Origin: Pseudorasbora parva
Taxonomy: Eukaryota > Chordata > Actinopteri > Cypriniformes > Gobionidae
Length of the DNA: 64,000 bases
NCBI RefSeq assembly: GCF_024679245.1
Contig: NC_090185.1
Span: 30,816,670-30,880,669, forward strand
Direction of reading: 5' to 3'
Shown: piece by piece, positions 12,141-25,499 of the stretch
Position numbering within the stretch: the stretch's first letter is position 1
How the letters are laid out: the number at the start of each line of letters is the position of its first letter
Program-made: the position numbers and the translations under genes
The notes under the pieces: generated by a model
What the model was told of the DNA's origin: nothing
Databases searched by the model: none
What the model saw: only the letters and a program-made list of their open reading frames with translations

Positions 12141-12942
12141 GTGACTGGGGGGGAGGTTGAGGTCTGGGTTTCAGACAGTGAGAACATTGGGGGGGGGGTG
12201 AATTAGCATCTTGCGTTGACTGATATGGGAAACATAAAGAGGAAGTGTATGTCAGCACTGAGTAAACTGATGTGATTGAATGGTACAATAGTACTGGACA
12301 CGTTGAACTTTGCTAATGAAATGCACATTGTATCTCCCAGTGTGGCTACCTACGTATGAATCACAATTCAATAACATACGGATACAGTAAAGTTGTTCTG
12401 TTTTTTGGGGGGGCTTTACTAGACAGGTTTGCGTGCCTGAATGTTCAAAAACACATTATTTTTCATTTTTGTAGCCCCTCTCTTCCCAGTGTGTCAGTAA
12501 CACTCTTGTGTAATTCCCAAAAGCATTGTTTTGCAACTACGGTCTCAAGTTGTGATTGGTCAACCGTTTTAAAGGTGTGTTTTAAAAAAAATGTTATACT
12601 GTTGTCTGAGGTCACCTCATGATGTTTGTGTGGTTTTTACATTCAAAAACATCATAAATAATAAAAAATAGGCTATTTTCTACACTGGTTTTGAGGTTCT
12701 CTCCTGAACGCTGGGTTTTGATGGGCGTGACGTACTGGATACTTGGAAGTAATCGCCCACGGCTGGGATTGGATAAGAAGATTTGCATATTTAATGAGCT
12801 TCAGCTCCATTGTCATATCTATGCCCCCGTCCGTTCACATGAGGGAACGGGTGGTTTTAAAAGCAGCAACTGGAATGAATCAAGTACAAGAGAATAGCAC
12901 AGAACAAGAAAGGAATATTATAAGATTCATCGGTCTGCCGAT

Positions 12943-13002
12943 GGCTGTGTGCTTTCCAGACGGGCTATCAAAAACGTTAGCCCGTCTGGAAAACACACAG
13001 CC
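12943..13002. other. 25-bp inverted repeat, 10-nt loop (hairpin)
   Basis: Arms 12943-12967 and 12978-13002 pair with a single mismatch (G.T wobble possible in RNA). Confidence 0.85.
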
Positions 13003-13138
13003 ACGGGAGGTTGGGCTTTGCGAGCCCTGGCCCATACGTGTCCGAGTCCAGGGTGCTAAAGGTAGGCTGTGTTCTGTTAGACACGTACACATAAGCAAAA
13101 CTATTTATAACAATGCAATACTATTACATATAAAACAC

Positions 13139-13216
13139 GTTTTACTCACATAAGTGTGTTGCACCATTCCTGTCGGATCCAATATAGAAGAAACAGCATT
13201 GTGTTTTAATCTCAAT
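13139..13216. repeat. Direct repeat, left copy
   Basis: About 78 bp, repeated at 14523-14603 in the same orientation, on the two sides of the hAT element. Confidence 0.85.
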
Positions 13217-14514
13217 TAGAGATGCACCGAATCCAGATTTTTGAGGTACGGGCGAATACCGAATCCACTGGTTAAGATTCTGCCGAATCCGAATACCGAA
13301 TCCAACTCCCATCCTCAGTCCATTATCACAGTAAACACATTAATGACATACACTGCTGTGGACGTTGTTTATTTTTAATTTAATTAAATTTTTTTTTTAA
13401 AGGCAACATTATGCCGGATTACTGTGCCGTATTGCTGTCTTTAGATTCCTTCATGCACAACTCTTATTCTCTCGGATGGGAAGTTCGGTGCTTTTCCGCG
13501 AAACGGTTCTTTCGGACAGTTCATTTCAATGAACCGGTTAGAAAAATGAAGAACCGGTGTTCTTTTACATCTTCACATAATGACGTCATTTCTATCATCC
13601 CGGCGGATGAAAATACATTCAAACACATTCATATAAAGTATTTTTAATCAAAACTTAGTATAGTAATAATTATTATTGTCGTCATCATCATCATCATCTT
13701 GGATACGTTTTTTAATTCATGTTTTGCAAAAGCACTCAATACAGCCACTGTCTTGCAAACACTGATGTTTTACAATAAACTTACATTGACATAACATAAA
13801 CTTACACAAATCCTTGCTCATATATTATCAGCATCTGTTTTCCGAGAGAAACAGCAGCCGTCCCACTCCGAGAGAAACAGTTCTGTTCAAGACGACGCTA
13901 TCATGCATGCAGTATCTCAGCTCACCGGTTCTCACAGCAAAACATGTCTCAGTTCAGTGAACTGTTGGAGTTACAACATCTACTTCAAGATATTAGTTTA
14001 TTTCTAGTCTGAGGGACTGTCACTCATGTCAGAAAGTAAGTAACTATAGTAACTTTTAAGATCAGCGCTGATTTAGAACGATTCAGTCTGATTTGGTGAA
14101 CTGGTTCGACCGGATCACTAAAAAGATCCGGTTAAAAAGAACGATTCGTTCGCGAACCGGACATCCAGCAGCTATTGTTTAGGGTTCTTGCCACCACGAG
14201 ACAAATCGGCATTGCAAATTGAACATATAGTTCGACTTGAATTGCCTTCTTGTGACTGAAAGTACTGCCAAACAACACATTTTCTGTTCACGAGTTCCAT
14301 TTTCACTCTCTCACAGCCTACTGCATTCGAACGGTCTACCTAGTAAACATGTTGCCATAATCAACCGCGGCATCATGTTCGACCAGTATCGCGTAGTGCA
14401 AGTGGGTTCGGTTCGGTGGAAAAAAATTCTAAGGTACGGCAGAAACCGAACCCAGTCAAAAAGCCCAATATTTGGCCGAATCCGAACCCGAATCCTGGAT
14501 TCGGTGCATCCCTA
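13217..14514. mobile_element. hAT-type element, 1.3 kb
   Basis: Inverted ends TAGAGATGCACCGAATCCA and TGGATTCGGTGCATCCCTA (one mismatch in 19). Internal motifs CCGAATCC/GAACCGG recur in both directions. Flanks ATCTCAAT/ATAACAAT match at 6 of 8. No transposase frame. Confidence 0.75.
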
Positions 14515-14522
14515 ATAACAAT

Positions 14523-14603
14523 GTTTTACTCACACAAGTGTGTTGCACCATTCCTCCTGTCGAATCCAATATAGAAGAAACAGCATTGTGTTTTAATTTC
14601 AAT
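14523..14603. repeat. Direct repeat, right copy
   Basis: Matches 13139-13216, with one 3-bp insertion (CCT) and few substitutions. Confidence 0.85.
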
Positions 14604-15089
14604 ATGTCTGCAAATCCAGCATCGACCTGAGATTTGTTTATAAACGATCCTGGAGTGAACTGAAGTGAACACCACTGTCAACCCCACGTTAGCTGAAACT
14701 TCATTAAAAATAAAGTTCAACCACACATTCCTAATATTAGGAACCGAAGGAAGCTTATGCAGCTACTGTTCTTCCACAACCAGGAATAGTGCAATATCTT
14801 TCTGTCTTCTTCAGCATGTCTATTGCTGCTCGCTAGCGTGATCCGATGAGTCGGTGGGCGGGGCTATTGAACTACACCTGCTTATTATTCTCTAGAGGCG
14901 GTGTTTCGTCAGTTGAGGACGTCAAGATGCGAACACGATCGTTTTCTGGGCCTGGTGTCTATAAAAGCTTTTCTTTGACTAACAATAAAGTTTTCAGCTC
15001 TGAAACTTACAGGATATTCTTATATTACCATGACCTTTTATATATCAAAAGCTCAAGGGAAAGTTGATATCTCAATTCATCACCCCTTT

Positions 15090-16870
15090 AAGCATGCTTT
15101 TTCTTCTTTAGATCACAACAGCATCCTCATGTTGACAATCTTTCTCTCTCGTTCGGTACATCTCTCCCTTAGGGACCCCATAGGATTACCTGCACATCAA
15201 TTATGAGTAAGTGCCCTGGAGAGGGGGCATGAAAGAATGAAGGGAAATTGATGCTACTACTGCCCCAACCAATTATTTTTCTATTTTTATTTTGGAATGA
15301 AAATCCTTTATATGAGTCATGTACTAAATTTATATAATGATATATTTTGTTAAGACCTTTTCACCTGGAATAATTTAACGTATTTTTCAATAATGTCCTA
15401 CATGATTCATTTGTTGGATTGGGAACATTGCAATAAATGAACTGACATCACAAAGGGACCGAGATATATTAAGGCATTAGCAAAAGCATGGAATAGAAAA
15501 TATTCAATAAAAATGGTTTTAAAATGGATTGGGGCATGATTTGCATAGCAATTACACAGACGAGACCTGCTCATCATGTTCTGTCCACTTCGTTCTTTAA
15601 AACTTGACGTGAGGGCGAATATTGGGTGATATGATTCACCTGCAATCAAGTGATTGCTTTTAAAAAATTTCGGACAATTTCATTTAGCATTTAATTCAGC
15701 CTCAACATACTTCAAGTGGGATCGAAGAACGAACTGGTGTGACGTTATTTTGAACAAAATCCGGCCAAAATGAAGCTTGTTTGGTGTTCGTTTTAGGAGT
15801 TCGAAACATCTTTCCAAAGCAAACTTTCCACAAAAAAAAGTACGATATTGATATTTTCTGTTTATGCCAGAGCTAATGATGGGAAATGTGGTTTTTTTTC
15901 CTCAAGTCTGTCAGCTAAACCAGCTAAAGAAGTAGTTACATTGTTGTTCTTTATCAACAGGAAACAACATTTACTAAACAACAAATTACCCTTGAATATG
16001 ATTTTACAATGGACTTCCTGCTTAATTCAGAAGTTCTCTCTGAATCTCTGAGATTCTCTCTCTGAGCTCTGTTCTAGAAACATTTTTTTCATTCGATTTT
16101 TATTCAGCATTAAGACATAAGACAGAAGAGACTAACGCCTCCGGTAGAATGGTTAAATTTGTTCATCTTAGCCGTAGCATTATTAAACAGAAGGAGACAT
16201 ATGAAGGTCTGGCAACTGTCTGGTGTGGATTTACGTTCGGTCTACTACAGAAGCCTCTTTCTTAGTAATAACATTACCATTACTCTGTGTTAGGCAGACT
16301 ATATGTGCAAGGCGCCGTGTCTTTTCCCATTTTTATGACAAAATGAAAGCATAAAAGAATTTAATAAAACCAGTGGTGAAATACTGCCAGAGTGGGGATC
16401 AACGTTTATACCTACAGTCAAGTAAAACATTAATGGAATGTTCTGGGGTCAATAAAAGTTATGCTGTATCGACAGTATCTGTGAAATACTGTCATTTACC
16501 ACAGGAAATAATTTAAACTCATCCCTCAATTTGTAAAAATGAACAGATAACAAAAACTGCCCACACAGACCTTTATAAGTGTGAAGGTGTCAACGTTTTT
16601 CCAAATTCAATTTAAATTTAAATGATTTCCTGTTACCGTCACATCATATTAAATGCCGTTGACAAAGCTTACCTAGTCAAGTAATTTGTTTGCCCACACT
16701 ATAATGAAACTGCTCCCTGAGATTTGACTGCCAATCAAATTTGACGTTTAATATACAGTTACGTGAAGCGGGATTTTGGACAAATGAGGTCTTGCTGTGG
16801 GCGGGGCTTCCTAACGTGACAACACGAACCTATCAATGCCAAATGCCTCTGCTTTGGGGTGTGGAGTGTT
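15090..16870. other. Intergenic, repeat-poor
   Basis: No gene, no clear transposon end. Several stretches look unique. Confidence 0.5.
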
Positions 16871-16960
16871 AAGTAGAAGCACCCTTAGTAGAAGCACCCT
16901 TTTGATCTAATACAGTCATGAGTCTTTTTGAAAAAGAAAGATGCAACAAGTTTTTCACAC

Positions 16961-17850
16961 CTAGATATGGGGATACTTAGCCATTCCTCCTTGCAGATCC
17001 TCTGCAGTTCTGTCAGGTTGAATGGTAAATGTTGGTGGACAGCCATTTTCAGGTCTCCAGAGATGCTCAATTGGGTTTAAGTCAGGACTCTGGCTGGGCC
17101 ATTCAAGAAGAGTCACAGAGTTTTTGTGAAGCCACTCCTTTGTTATTTTAGCTGTGTGTTTAGGGTCATTGTCGTGTTGGAAGGTGAACCTTTGGCCCAG
17201 TCTGAGGTCTTGAGCACTCTGGAGGTTTTCGTCCAGGATATCCCTGTTCTTGGCCGCATTCATCTTTCCCTTGATTACAACCAGTCGTCCTGTTCCTGCA
17301 GCTGAAAAACACCCCCACAGCATGATGCTGCCACCACCATGCTTCACTGTTGGGACTGTATTAGGACAGGTGACATTTTTCTCCACACATACCGCTTATA
17401 ATTAAGGCCAAAAAGTTATATCTTGGCCTCATCAGACCAGAGAATCTTATTTCTCACCATCTTGGAGTCCTTCAGGTGTTTTTTTTTAGCAAACTAGGAG
17501 AGGCTTCCGTCAGGCTGCAGTGATGGTTGACTTTCTACACCTTTCTCACATCTCCGGACTGCATCCCTGGAGCTCAGCTACAGTGATCTTTGGGTTCTTC
17601 TTTACCTCTCTCATCGAGGCTCTTCTCCCCCGATAGCTCAGTTTGGCCAGACGGCCAGCTCTAGGTAGGATTCTGGTCGTCCCAAACATCTTCGATTTAA
17701 GGATTATGGAGGCCACGTGATCTTAGGAACCTTAAGTGCAACAGACATTTTTTATAACCTTGGCCAGATCTTTGCATTGCCACAATTCTGTCTGAGCTGC
17801 ACAGGCAGTTCCTTTGACCTCCTGAATCTCATTTGCTCTGACATGCACTA
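16961..17850 (-). pseudogene. Tc1-like transposase fragment
   Basis: The open part, 17386-16961, shows [18 protein letters not shown], then [11 protein letters not shown] (second catalytic Asp) and [15 protein letters not shown] (third acidic residue). Upstream, 17387-17850 carries the DNA-binding part in broken frames. The C-terminal frame is also lost after the DDE block. Inactive. Confidence 0.85.
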
Positions 17851-17969
17851 TGAGCTGTAAGGTCTTATATGGACAGGTGTGTGGCTTTCCTAATCAAGTC
17901 CAATCAGTATAATCAAACACAGCTGAACTCAAATGAAGGTGTAGACCCATCTCAAGAAAAATTAACAGA

Positions 17970-18410
17970 ACCTGAATGTCCGACATCTAATCTGTTAATT
18001 TTTTTTAATAATTGTTTTAGTTTAGCTTTGTTCTTATCTTTGGTTATTATTATTTGATATGTTCATTTGAGTTAAATATGATGAGTGAAAACTGGGTTTG
18101 ATGGAAATAGTAAGTTTGACAATAAGGTTTGAGTATGTGTAAATCTGTGGAGGCTGTAAACAGAAGGATGTTTTATTTTTTATTTCAGACCACTATTGTG
18201 GATCTAACCATTTTATTTTATTTATTTTTATTATCTTTACAACTGTTTTAACTATCCTTGTTTTTAATTTTTAATTTGTAAACATGGTATTCTTTTTTCT
18301 CATGCGTATGTTACCACTATTTTAATTAATTTCTATGTAAAGCACTTTGAATTGCCTTTTGGGTATGAAATGTGCTATACAAATAAACTTGCCTTGCCTG
18401 CCCTGAGTTA
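17970..18410 (+). mobile_element. LINE/SINE 3' tail inside the Tc1 element
   Basis: The segment ends with TGAAATGTGCTATACAAATA, then AACTTGCCTTGCCTGCC, the characteristic 3' end of a teleost non-LTR family with its short terminal repeats. The surrounding Tc1 sequence resumes afterwards. Start estimated. Confidence 0.6.
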
Positions 18411-18716
18411 AATATATGAGTGTCACAGCAAAGGGTCTGAATACTTAGGACCATGTGATATTTCAGTTTTTCTTTTCTTTCTTTTTTCTTCTTTATCTGC
18501 AAAAATGTCAACAATTCTGTGTTTTTCTGTCAGTATAGGGTGCTGTCTGTACATTAAATTAGAAAATAATGAACTTAAATGATTTTAGCAACTGGCTGCA
18601 ATATAAAAAAGAGTGAAACATTGAAGGGGGTCTGAATACTTTCCGTACCCACTGTATATCTCAGATACAAGCGATTACTTACAGTTAGAAAGAAACAAGC
18701 TTTGTTTCCACCTTAA

Positions 18717-19139
18717 AGGAACTGTATGTAAGAAATGTATTTCAATTAATCATAAAATGGCCCTGATATGTCATTAAACATTAAGAAATCATGTTCATTT
18801 CAAATACTTATATCTCTGACAACAGTAGTCCGGCCAGGATATATTGTCATTTTAAAGTTGTTGTCTCAGCCCTCAACTGATGTTGATGATGGCATGTTGT
18901 GTTTTGGCCTGAAGCTCCGCCCTCCACCTGTCGATCAATCACAAAGTCAGTAGTGTTTCTGCATCCGGGTTGCCAGATCTTCTCTAGTTACCACAGCTGC
19001 AGCTACAAACGTTCCTGCTGATCCTGCAGCCAATCTGGCAACCTCGAGTCAGGGGGAAGGGGAGGGGGATACACCGCTCTACAGTAATTTGAAAGTGATT
19101 GCAGTACCAGTTTTGGCCACAATCTTACATACACTTCCT
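18717..19139. mobile_element. TTAA-flanked MITE, 423 bp
   Basis: TTAA on both sides; ends AGGAACTGTATGTAAGA and TCTTACATACACTTCCT pair with one mismatch in 17. TTAA targets are the signature of piggyBac-type transposons; assignment beyond that is inference. Confidence 0.75.
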
Positions 19140-20506
19140 TTAAGTAAAGATATGCTGGCAATTTGATTAACTTTTGTAAACCCAGTCAGTTACAGTGAAA
19201 GTTTTCAAAATGCAATATTTAACGTGATTATAACAACTGTAAAGTGTCCAAATGTGTAATCAAAATGATAAAACACTAAATCCAGCATAAACTGGATTTT
19301 CGAATGCTGAAGACAGATGTTGTTTTCGGCTGATATTTGCTTAATGAACTGCCAAACCTACAGATGAATCAAATTCCAAACTTTGGCAAGCTATGCAAAA
19401 GGGCCAGCCCTTTCAGCACACTCAGTGTCTGAATTCACTCGTTCATTTTCATTTCCTCCTTCAAGTGGACTATATTAGTGGAGTAACGTAGGGGATGAGG
19501 GGATGGAGGGCGATTTTGAACACAGCCAGAGAACTACTTGATTGAATCGTTTAGTTCCGTTCTCAAAAGAATCGTTTACAAGAATCTGATATCATATCGA
19601 ATCAATAGCTTGGTGCAGTTAAGAACAAAGACATTACATGGAAAAGTATCTGGCATACACATCTCCTTAGATGGAGTTAATATCTAGACATTTATCATAT
19701 ATTGGAAAACGTGGGCTCCTTCCATAACACAAAGAAATATCGGATTAATTTTATTCACTAGCTTCAGTTTATCTCATTAAAATTAATTAAAACAGTGTTT
19801 TTCTCCACTGCTTGTGTTCCCTCCGTGAGTCAATGTTTACCTCAATTTCCAATTTGCTCTTTTTAATATTGACAAGTATGTACTCAAACACATGCACGTA
19901 CGTTCTAACACAAGCATTAATGTCCTGCCTGGCAGGTCTTCAAATTTCAGCTGCAACTTTCCACTTATCAAAACAGCCACAAGGGAAAAGGGCAACAGAT
20001 GCAAAGAGGAAACACTGGCTACTGATTCCCAGCGGACCCTGTGTGAACCGGCTACCGGAGAAGCCTGCTTTCACTCCATGCTGATTTGTTCACCGCAGGA
20101 ACTACTTACTGTTTAAGTGTCTCATGACATTCGTGGCCCTCCTCGTCCTCACCGACCCAGACATCTTTATAACGGCATGAAGCTATCTGACCTCTTGGCC
20201 ATTTTCAGTTCATGTGACAGAAATCATAGACATTCTCCGGGGACTTTATCATGCTGATTTGGTAGAACATCAAGGTCAAATGCTGCTATTGCTTCTCAAC
20301 TCTCAAGCTTTCCTCAGTTCAACGTGACTAGTATTTTTTTTTCACCTTGTTTTTGAATGAAGGTAAAACATCCCCAGAGAAAACTTCTATTGCTCAGATG
20401 TTGCGCTTTCATAGCTCAGGTGACTTCAAGGTCCTGTATGTCATTTTAGTTTTAGTTTTTATTGTACTAAAGCATAAAAACACCATATGTTTGCAGAGAG
20501 AATTCC

Positions 20507-20510
<4 letters not shown>
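19140..20510. other. Intergenic, mostly unique
   Basis: No gene recognised. Short open frames at 19812-20116 have no homology I know. Confidence 0.45.

Positions 20511-20572
<62 letters not shown>
20511..20572. repeat. (CA)n microsatellite, about 31 units
   Basis: Uninterrupted CA run. Confidence 0.97.
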
Positions 20573-20578
<6 letters not shown>

Positions 20579-20783
20579 AGGTCTGTCTACCTTGCACCTA
20601 AAATATTTTGAAGATTAACCCCTTCATTGCTGGGGGTTTTTTTTTTTGCATCATGGCTGATTTGTAGTTTATATCACCAGTTTTCAGATATTTTCATATT
20701 TCCCATTCATTTCCTATGTCGGTCAGTTTTGACCACAAAGTTACCATGGGTTTATTTTTTATTTTTATTTTTCAACCCTTTAA

Positions 20784-21857
20784 AGGGGGGGTGAAATGCT
20801 GTTTCATGCATACTGAGCTTTTTACACTGTTAAAGACTTGGATTCCCATCCTAAACAGACAAAGTTTCAAAAACTAATGTTGGACGTTTTCTGTGTCAAA
20901 AATACTCCTTCCGGTTTCTCACAAGTTTCGGAGAGTTTTTTTCGAGTATGGGTCGGCTTGACGTTAATAGACCGGAAGGTCCTTGTATGGGCCGTACGGG
21001 CTCTTCTCCCGGTAGGGTGCACGCGCGTGCGTGACTAGAGCGAGAGAGGACATGCACGCCCATAAAGACTCTCTCAGGTGCAGATCCAGTCGATCCAGGC
21101 TCCACTTTATTCCTATGGGTGACGTCGAGCGACTTCAACGCTTCAGCACAGCATTCCCGGAAGGCAGCGCTGCATTTGAACCGATTTGAACACAGAAATG
21201 ACGGGAAGCTTCACAACATCGCGGATCTCCACCGTTCACTGCTGTCCGGACTTCACCAAATCATACCAAAGAAGTGTGTTTTTGACGGAGCGGTCCCAGC
21301 GATAAAGGTTAGGTCCTGCTTTGGAAGCAGCCGGTGAGTAAAACTGCTTCAAATGTCTGTGCTGTTGGCAACCGTCGCATGAGTAAACATCAGTAAACGA
21401 CACGATCGCGTGCTTCGTCATTCAAATGCGCTAACGGACTCTATTGTGTTGTTCTATGTACACTAGTCTGACGTGCAAAGAGACAGTAAAGACACACAAA
21501 TGTTGACAGGACACTAAATACAGTACATACCACAGAGACAGACGTCCTGCTGTTTCTATTTCAGCCTCCGAATGATTCTGGATCATTATCTGTATTAGCT
21601 GAGCTGGATATCCATGAGTTTCTCCACGCTTGAGGACGTCACCGCTTTGCGCTCATCATTCTTTAGCTCCGCCCACACGATACGCCTCCAGGCACTCAGT
21701 TTTTTCCGGAAAGACTCGGTACAGCCCATATTTCTTTTATAAATATAATAAAACTAAAGACTTTTCGGAGATATGAAGGATGCAATACTACTCTATAGGT
21801 ACTCAAGATTGACATGAGATTGACTGAAACTGAGTGTTTCACCCCCCCCCCCCCCCT
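20784..21857 (+). mobile_element. TTAA-flanked DNA element, 1.07 kb (copy A)
   Basis: TTAA at 20780-20783 and 21858-21861. It starts AAGGGGGGGTGAAATGC and ends in a TTTCAC + poly(C) tract. No transposase frame; closely related to 42488-43613 over most of its length. Confidence 0.8.
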
Positions 21858-22259
21858 TTAACATATCCAAATACATTTTCACGTGTCACCCCATTCTGAT
21901 AAAGCAAAAAATGTAAAATAAAATAAAATATAAAAAAATAAAAATTAAAGTGTAAATTTTTTTAGACAGTTCTGACCGAAGAGGCCAAGAGGGCTAAACA
22001 TGAAGCCCAACCTATAAAAATAACTGTTATAATATTCCTAGAATATATAATATGATTTCAGATTTTTTTTGTGGAAATATTACCTCCCACTAGAGGGTAA
22101 ATCAGTAAATTTAGTAAATCAGGAAAACTAGATTTAAACAATAAGACTAACTTTTGAATATTCTACTCCAAAAATCTTAGATATTGTGCCTTTAAGACAT
22201 TGTTGACATCACTAGACTACTAAGACAAAGGTGTCACACACACACACACACAAAAATAA

Positions 22260-23110
22260 TAATAATTGAGAAAACGAATACACTCCAATGCTCACCATAT
22301 AGCCTCATTAGTGGACATTTTATTTGGGATTTTCTTTCTTTGGGAACACTCTCAAACTTTGCACACTGAATTGAAAATCAACCGACCCCATCAGCATTCA
22401 TCTCATGTTGTTTGTGTCCCCGCAGGCTAATTTATAAACTGCATTCTGCAATTAAGCACTCGAATCACTGCATTTCTGCCATTTGTTTTCCCTCAAATGC
22501 ACTCCGCATCGCTGTGTTTTAAACACATACCCGATGACTCCTGGTACACAGCTGCATTTCAGTGGCTTTAAGTGTATTGCTCATTTGACAAACACAAATT
22601 GATTTCCCACAGGGTGGATTGTGAGGGGAAAGTAGGGTCTAGGAAACATGCTAGATGGGGCAAACAAATTCCTCTATTCTGCTCCCTCCCCCCTTCCCAT
22701 CGCACTCTTTAATAAGATGTCTGCTTTTTTGTTTGCCTGTAAAAAAGAGAGAAACTGCTATTGATTAACAGCGTTGCATGAAGAACACACAGTGGGGTGT
22801 CTGCAGGAAGCGCTCAGTCTCTCTTTAAGCTTGACCTTTGAGGCTTCACAACTTTCTGAATTCACTGGTGGCGTTTAGAAGAGCCACAAACACAAATCTA
22901 TTGCACCTCCACTCACAGATAACCGCAAGCCAAATCTAAAAGTTTCAAGTGAGACAGCATCTGGAGCATTTTGGTTCTTTCATTCAGTGCAGTCGTCTGT
23001 GTCGCTGAGGCAGAGTTCAGAAAAAAAAAAGTTTATCATGCAGTGCAGCATATGCCAGCACTCATAACCCATGATGTGGCGCTCATTTTCTCAGTCATTT
23101 TATCTAGACT
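22260..23110. other. Repeat-poor intergenic block, candidate conserved non-coding
   Basis: No open frames, no simple repeats and no transposon ends over about 850 bp, in contrast to everything around it. A regulatory role is only a suggestion. Confidence 0.3.
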
Positions 23111-23389
23111 GCCTCCTGTTTAAGCTTGGATTATGGGCCTGAGAGGCCCAAGGCACCCGCTTCAATATGAAGGCTCCCATTTTATGTTGTAATGTTGTAA
23201 TATCTATTGAGTTAATCATTGTAGATGAGATTTTTTGTTCATTTTCACAAACAACGGTAATCAACACAATGTCACAAAAACTTATTTTGAACTCAGAACA
23301 TTCCTTTCAATTGTGTACTGTAAGTCCTTTTCAAACTCATAAAATGAGATGAGCCAGAATTTAAAATGTAAAATAAACTGATGATACCA

Positions 23390-24010
23390 AAAACAGACCT
23401 GTTGTTAGCCAGGTGCAGACAGATTATTAGGAATAAAGTTCAAATGCAGTTTAAAAACAGTCTAACAAGCAGTACATTTACAAAGGATAGCACAAACTAG
23501 ACCGGACAAACAGTGAGTGAAGGTGAGGAACTTAATTACACAAGGTGATGAACTAAATGACGAACAGTTGTGATGATTAGTGTCCATGGGAACTGATGAG
23601 TGGTGGGAAACTCAAACAAACGAACACATCTGACTAATGAAATCAAACTAAATGTCTATGAAAACGAAACTAGGCCCACATCCACACAAAGCCAGAGCTT
23701 TCCCTATCTGATCTTTTTTTTCCCAAAATGCAAGATCTGTCTGGACAAAATGCTGATACAATAAAAAAAATTACGTATACTACTAAAAGTGTCTCAGTGT
23801 GCACACAAGAACAAACACAACGGAGTAAGTTTAACAGAATGCCCCCTTTTGTCATGTGCAACCGCCTGACATGGAGTGGAAAAGGCTTAGGAGATAACGG
23901 CAGAGGCATTGAAGGGATGGTGGAGGCACGCTGCTGTAGACCCCAGCCCAGGGCAGAGCCAAGGTGTAGCTGTGACAATATCCTGGTGACGACCAATGGC
24001 AGTGGAGCCG
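23390..24010. other. Flank of the 15-bp minisatellite, no gene assigned
   Basis: Open on the minus strand only as an extension of the minisatellite frames. No known domain seen. Confidence 0.35.
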
Positions 24011-24029
24011 ATGGATCCCACGGTGCAGA

Positions 24030-25160
24030 TTGAGGAGCCGAGGTGGGGGAGCCGAGGTGGGGGAGCCGAGGTGGGGGAGTCGTGGTAGAGGAGCCGAGGT
24101 AGGGGAGCCGAGGTAGAGCTGCCGAGGTAGAGGAGCCGAGGTAGAAGAGCCGAGGTAGAGCTGCCGTGGTAGAGGAGCCGAGGTAGAAGAGCCGAGGTAG
24201 AGCAGCCGAGGTAGAGGAGCCGAGGTAGGGGAGCCGAGGTGGAGGAGCCGAGGTAGAGGAGCCGAGGTGGGGGAGCCGAGGTAGAGGAGCCAAGGTAGAG
24301 GAGCCGAGGTGGGGGAGCCGAGGTAGAGGAGCCAAGGTAGAGGAGCCGAGGTGGGGGAGCCGAGGTAGAGGAGCCGAGGTGGAGCAGCCGAGGTGGAGCA
24401 GCCGAGGTGGAGGAGCCGAGGTAGAGGAGCCGAGGTAGAGGAGCCGAGGTGGGGGAGCCGAGGTAGAGGAGCCGAGATAGAAGAGCCGAGGTAGAGCTGC
24501 CGAGGTAGGGGAGCCGAGGTGGAGCAGCCGAGGTGGGGGAGCCGAGGTAGGGGAGCCGAGGTGGGGGAGACGAAGTGGGGGAGCCGAGGTGGGGGAGCCG
24601 AGGTGGGGGAGCCGAGGTGGGGGAGCCGAGGTGGGGGAGCAGAGGTGGGGGAGCCGAGGTGGGGGAGCCAAGGTAGAGGAGCCGAGGTGGGGGAGCCAAG
24701 GTAGAGGAGCCGAGGTGGGGGAGCCAAGGTAAAGGAGCCGAGCCGAGGTAGAGGAGCTGAGGTGGGTGGAGCCGTGGTGAGGGAAGCGAGGTAAAGGAGT
24801 CGAGATAGAGGAGCCGAGATGGGTGGAGCTGAGGTGGAGCAGCCGAGGTGGGGGAGCCGAGGCAGTGAAGCTGAGGTGGAGGAGCCGAGGTGGAGGAGCC
24901 AAGGTAGAGGAGCCGAGGCGGGTGGAACCGAGGTAGAGGAGCCGAGGTGGGTGGAGCTGAGGCGGAGGAGCCGAGGTAGAGGAGCCGAGGTAGAGGAGCC
25001 GAGGTGGGGGAGCCGAGGTGGAGGAGCCAAGGTGTGGGATCCAAGGCGGGTGGAGCCGAGGTAGAGGAGCCGAGGCGGGTGGAGGCGAGGTAGAGGAGCC
25101 AAGGTGGGTGGAGCTGAGGTGTAGCCAACAGGTCGACTTGCCGAGGTGGAGCGAAGGGAT
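24030..25160. repeat. 15-bp minisatellite, about 75 units
   Basis: Tandem unit GAGCCGAGGTAGAGG with GTGGGG and GAGCAG variants. The unit length is a multiple of 3, so all three minus-strand frames stay open for 400-500 codons (five-residue repeats such as LYLGS, STSAP, PLPRL). This is the mark of a stop-free repeat rather than a gene. Confidence 0.95.
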
Positions 25161-25499
25161 CGGAGGCAGAGCAACAGAATCCTCTTGCTTGGACGAGACT
25201 GGTGGTTGCACAACCTGAGGCTCCACGTCACAGCAAGGCTTCACTGGGGAAGGCGAAGGGCTGCAGGCATCCAGCAGAGGCGGGGCTGGAGGACTGGCTG
25301 AGTGTTGCGTTGCTCTGTGTTGCTGACAGAGGTAAGATTGACAAGCTCAATAATGGTAATTCCAGTTCCTAACAGGTTAATGAAAAGGTCTCAGTACTGT
25401 CTTAAAACAGTGATGATTCAGAACATACAGATATTACTGGATAAAATAATAATAGTTATTTTATAATGAGCATAAATTGATGGTAAAACTTAATTTTTC

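Larger units (their letters stand above)
16880..18654 (-). mobile_element. Decayed Tc1-like transposon with an internal insertion
   Basis: Contains a Tc1 transposase on the minus strand and, on the right, the end GGGTCTGAATACTTTCCGTA near 18628, typical of a widespread fish Tc1 family. The left end is damaged, with a short direct repeat of AGTAGAAGCACCCTT. A LINE tail is inserted around 17970-18410. Confidence 0.75.

Noticed and set aside
23670..25244. Long minus-strand open frames of 413-524 codons
   Set aside because: They are produced by a stop-free 15-bp tandem repeat open in all three frames; no domain, no splice context.
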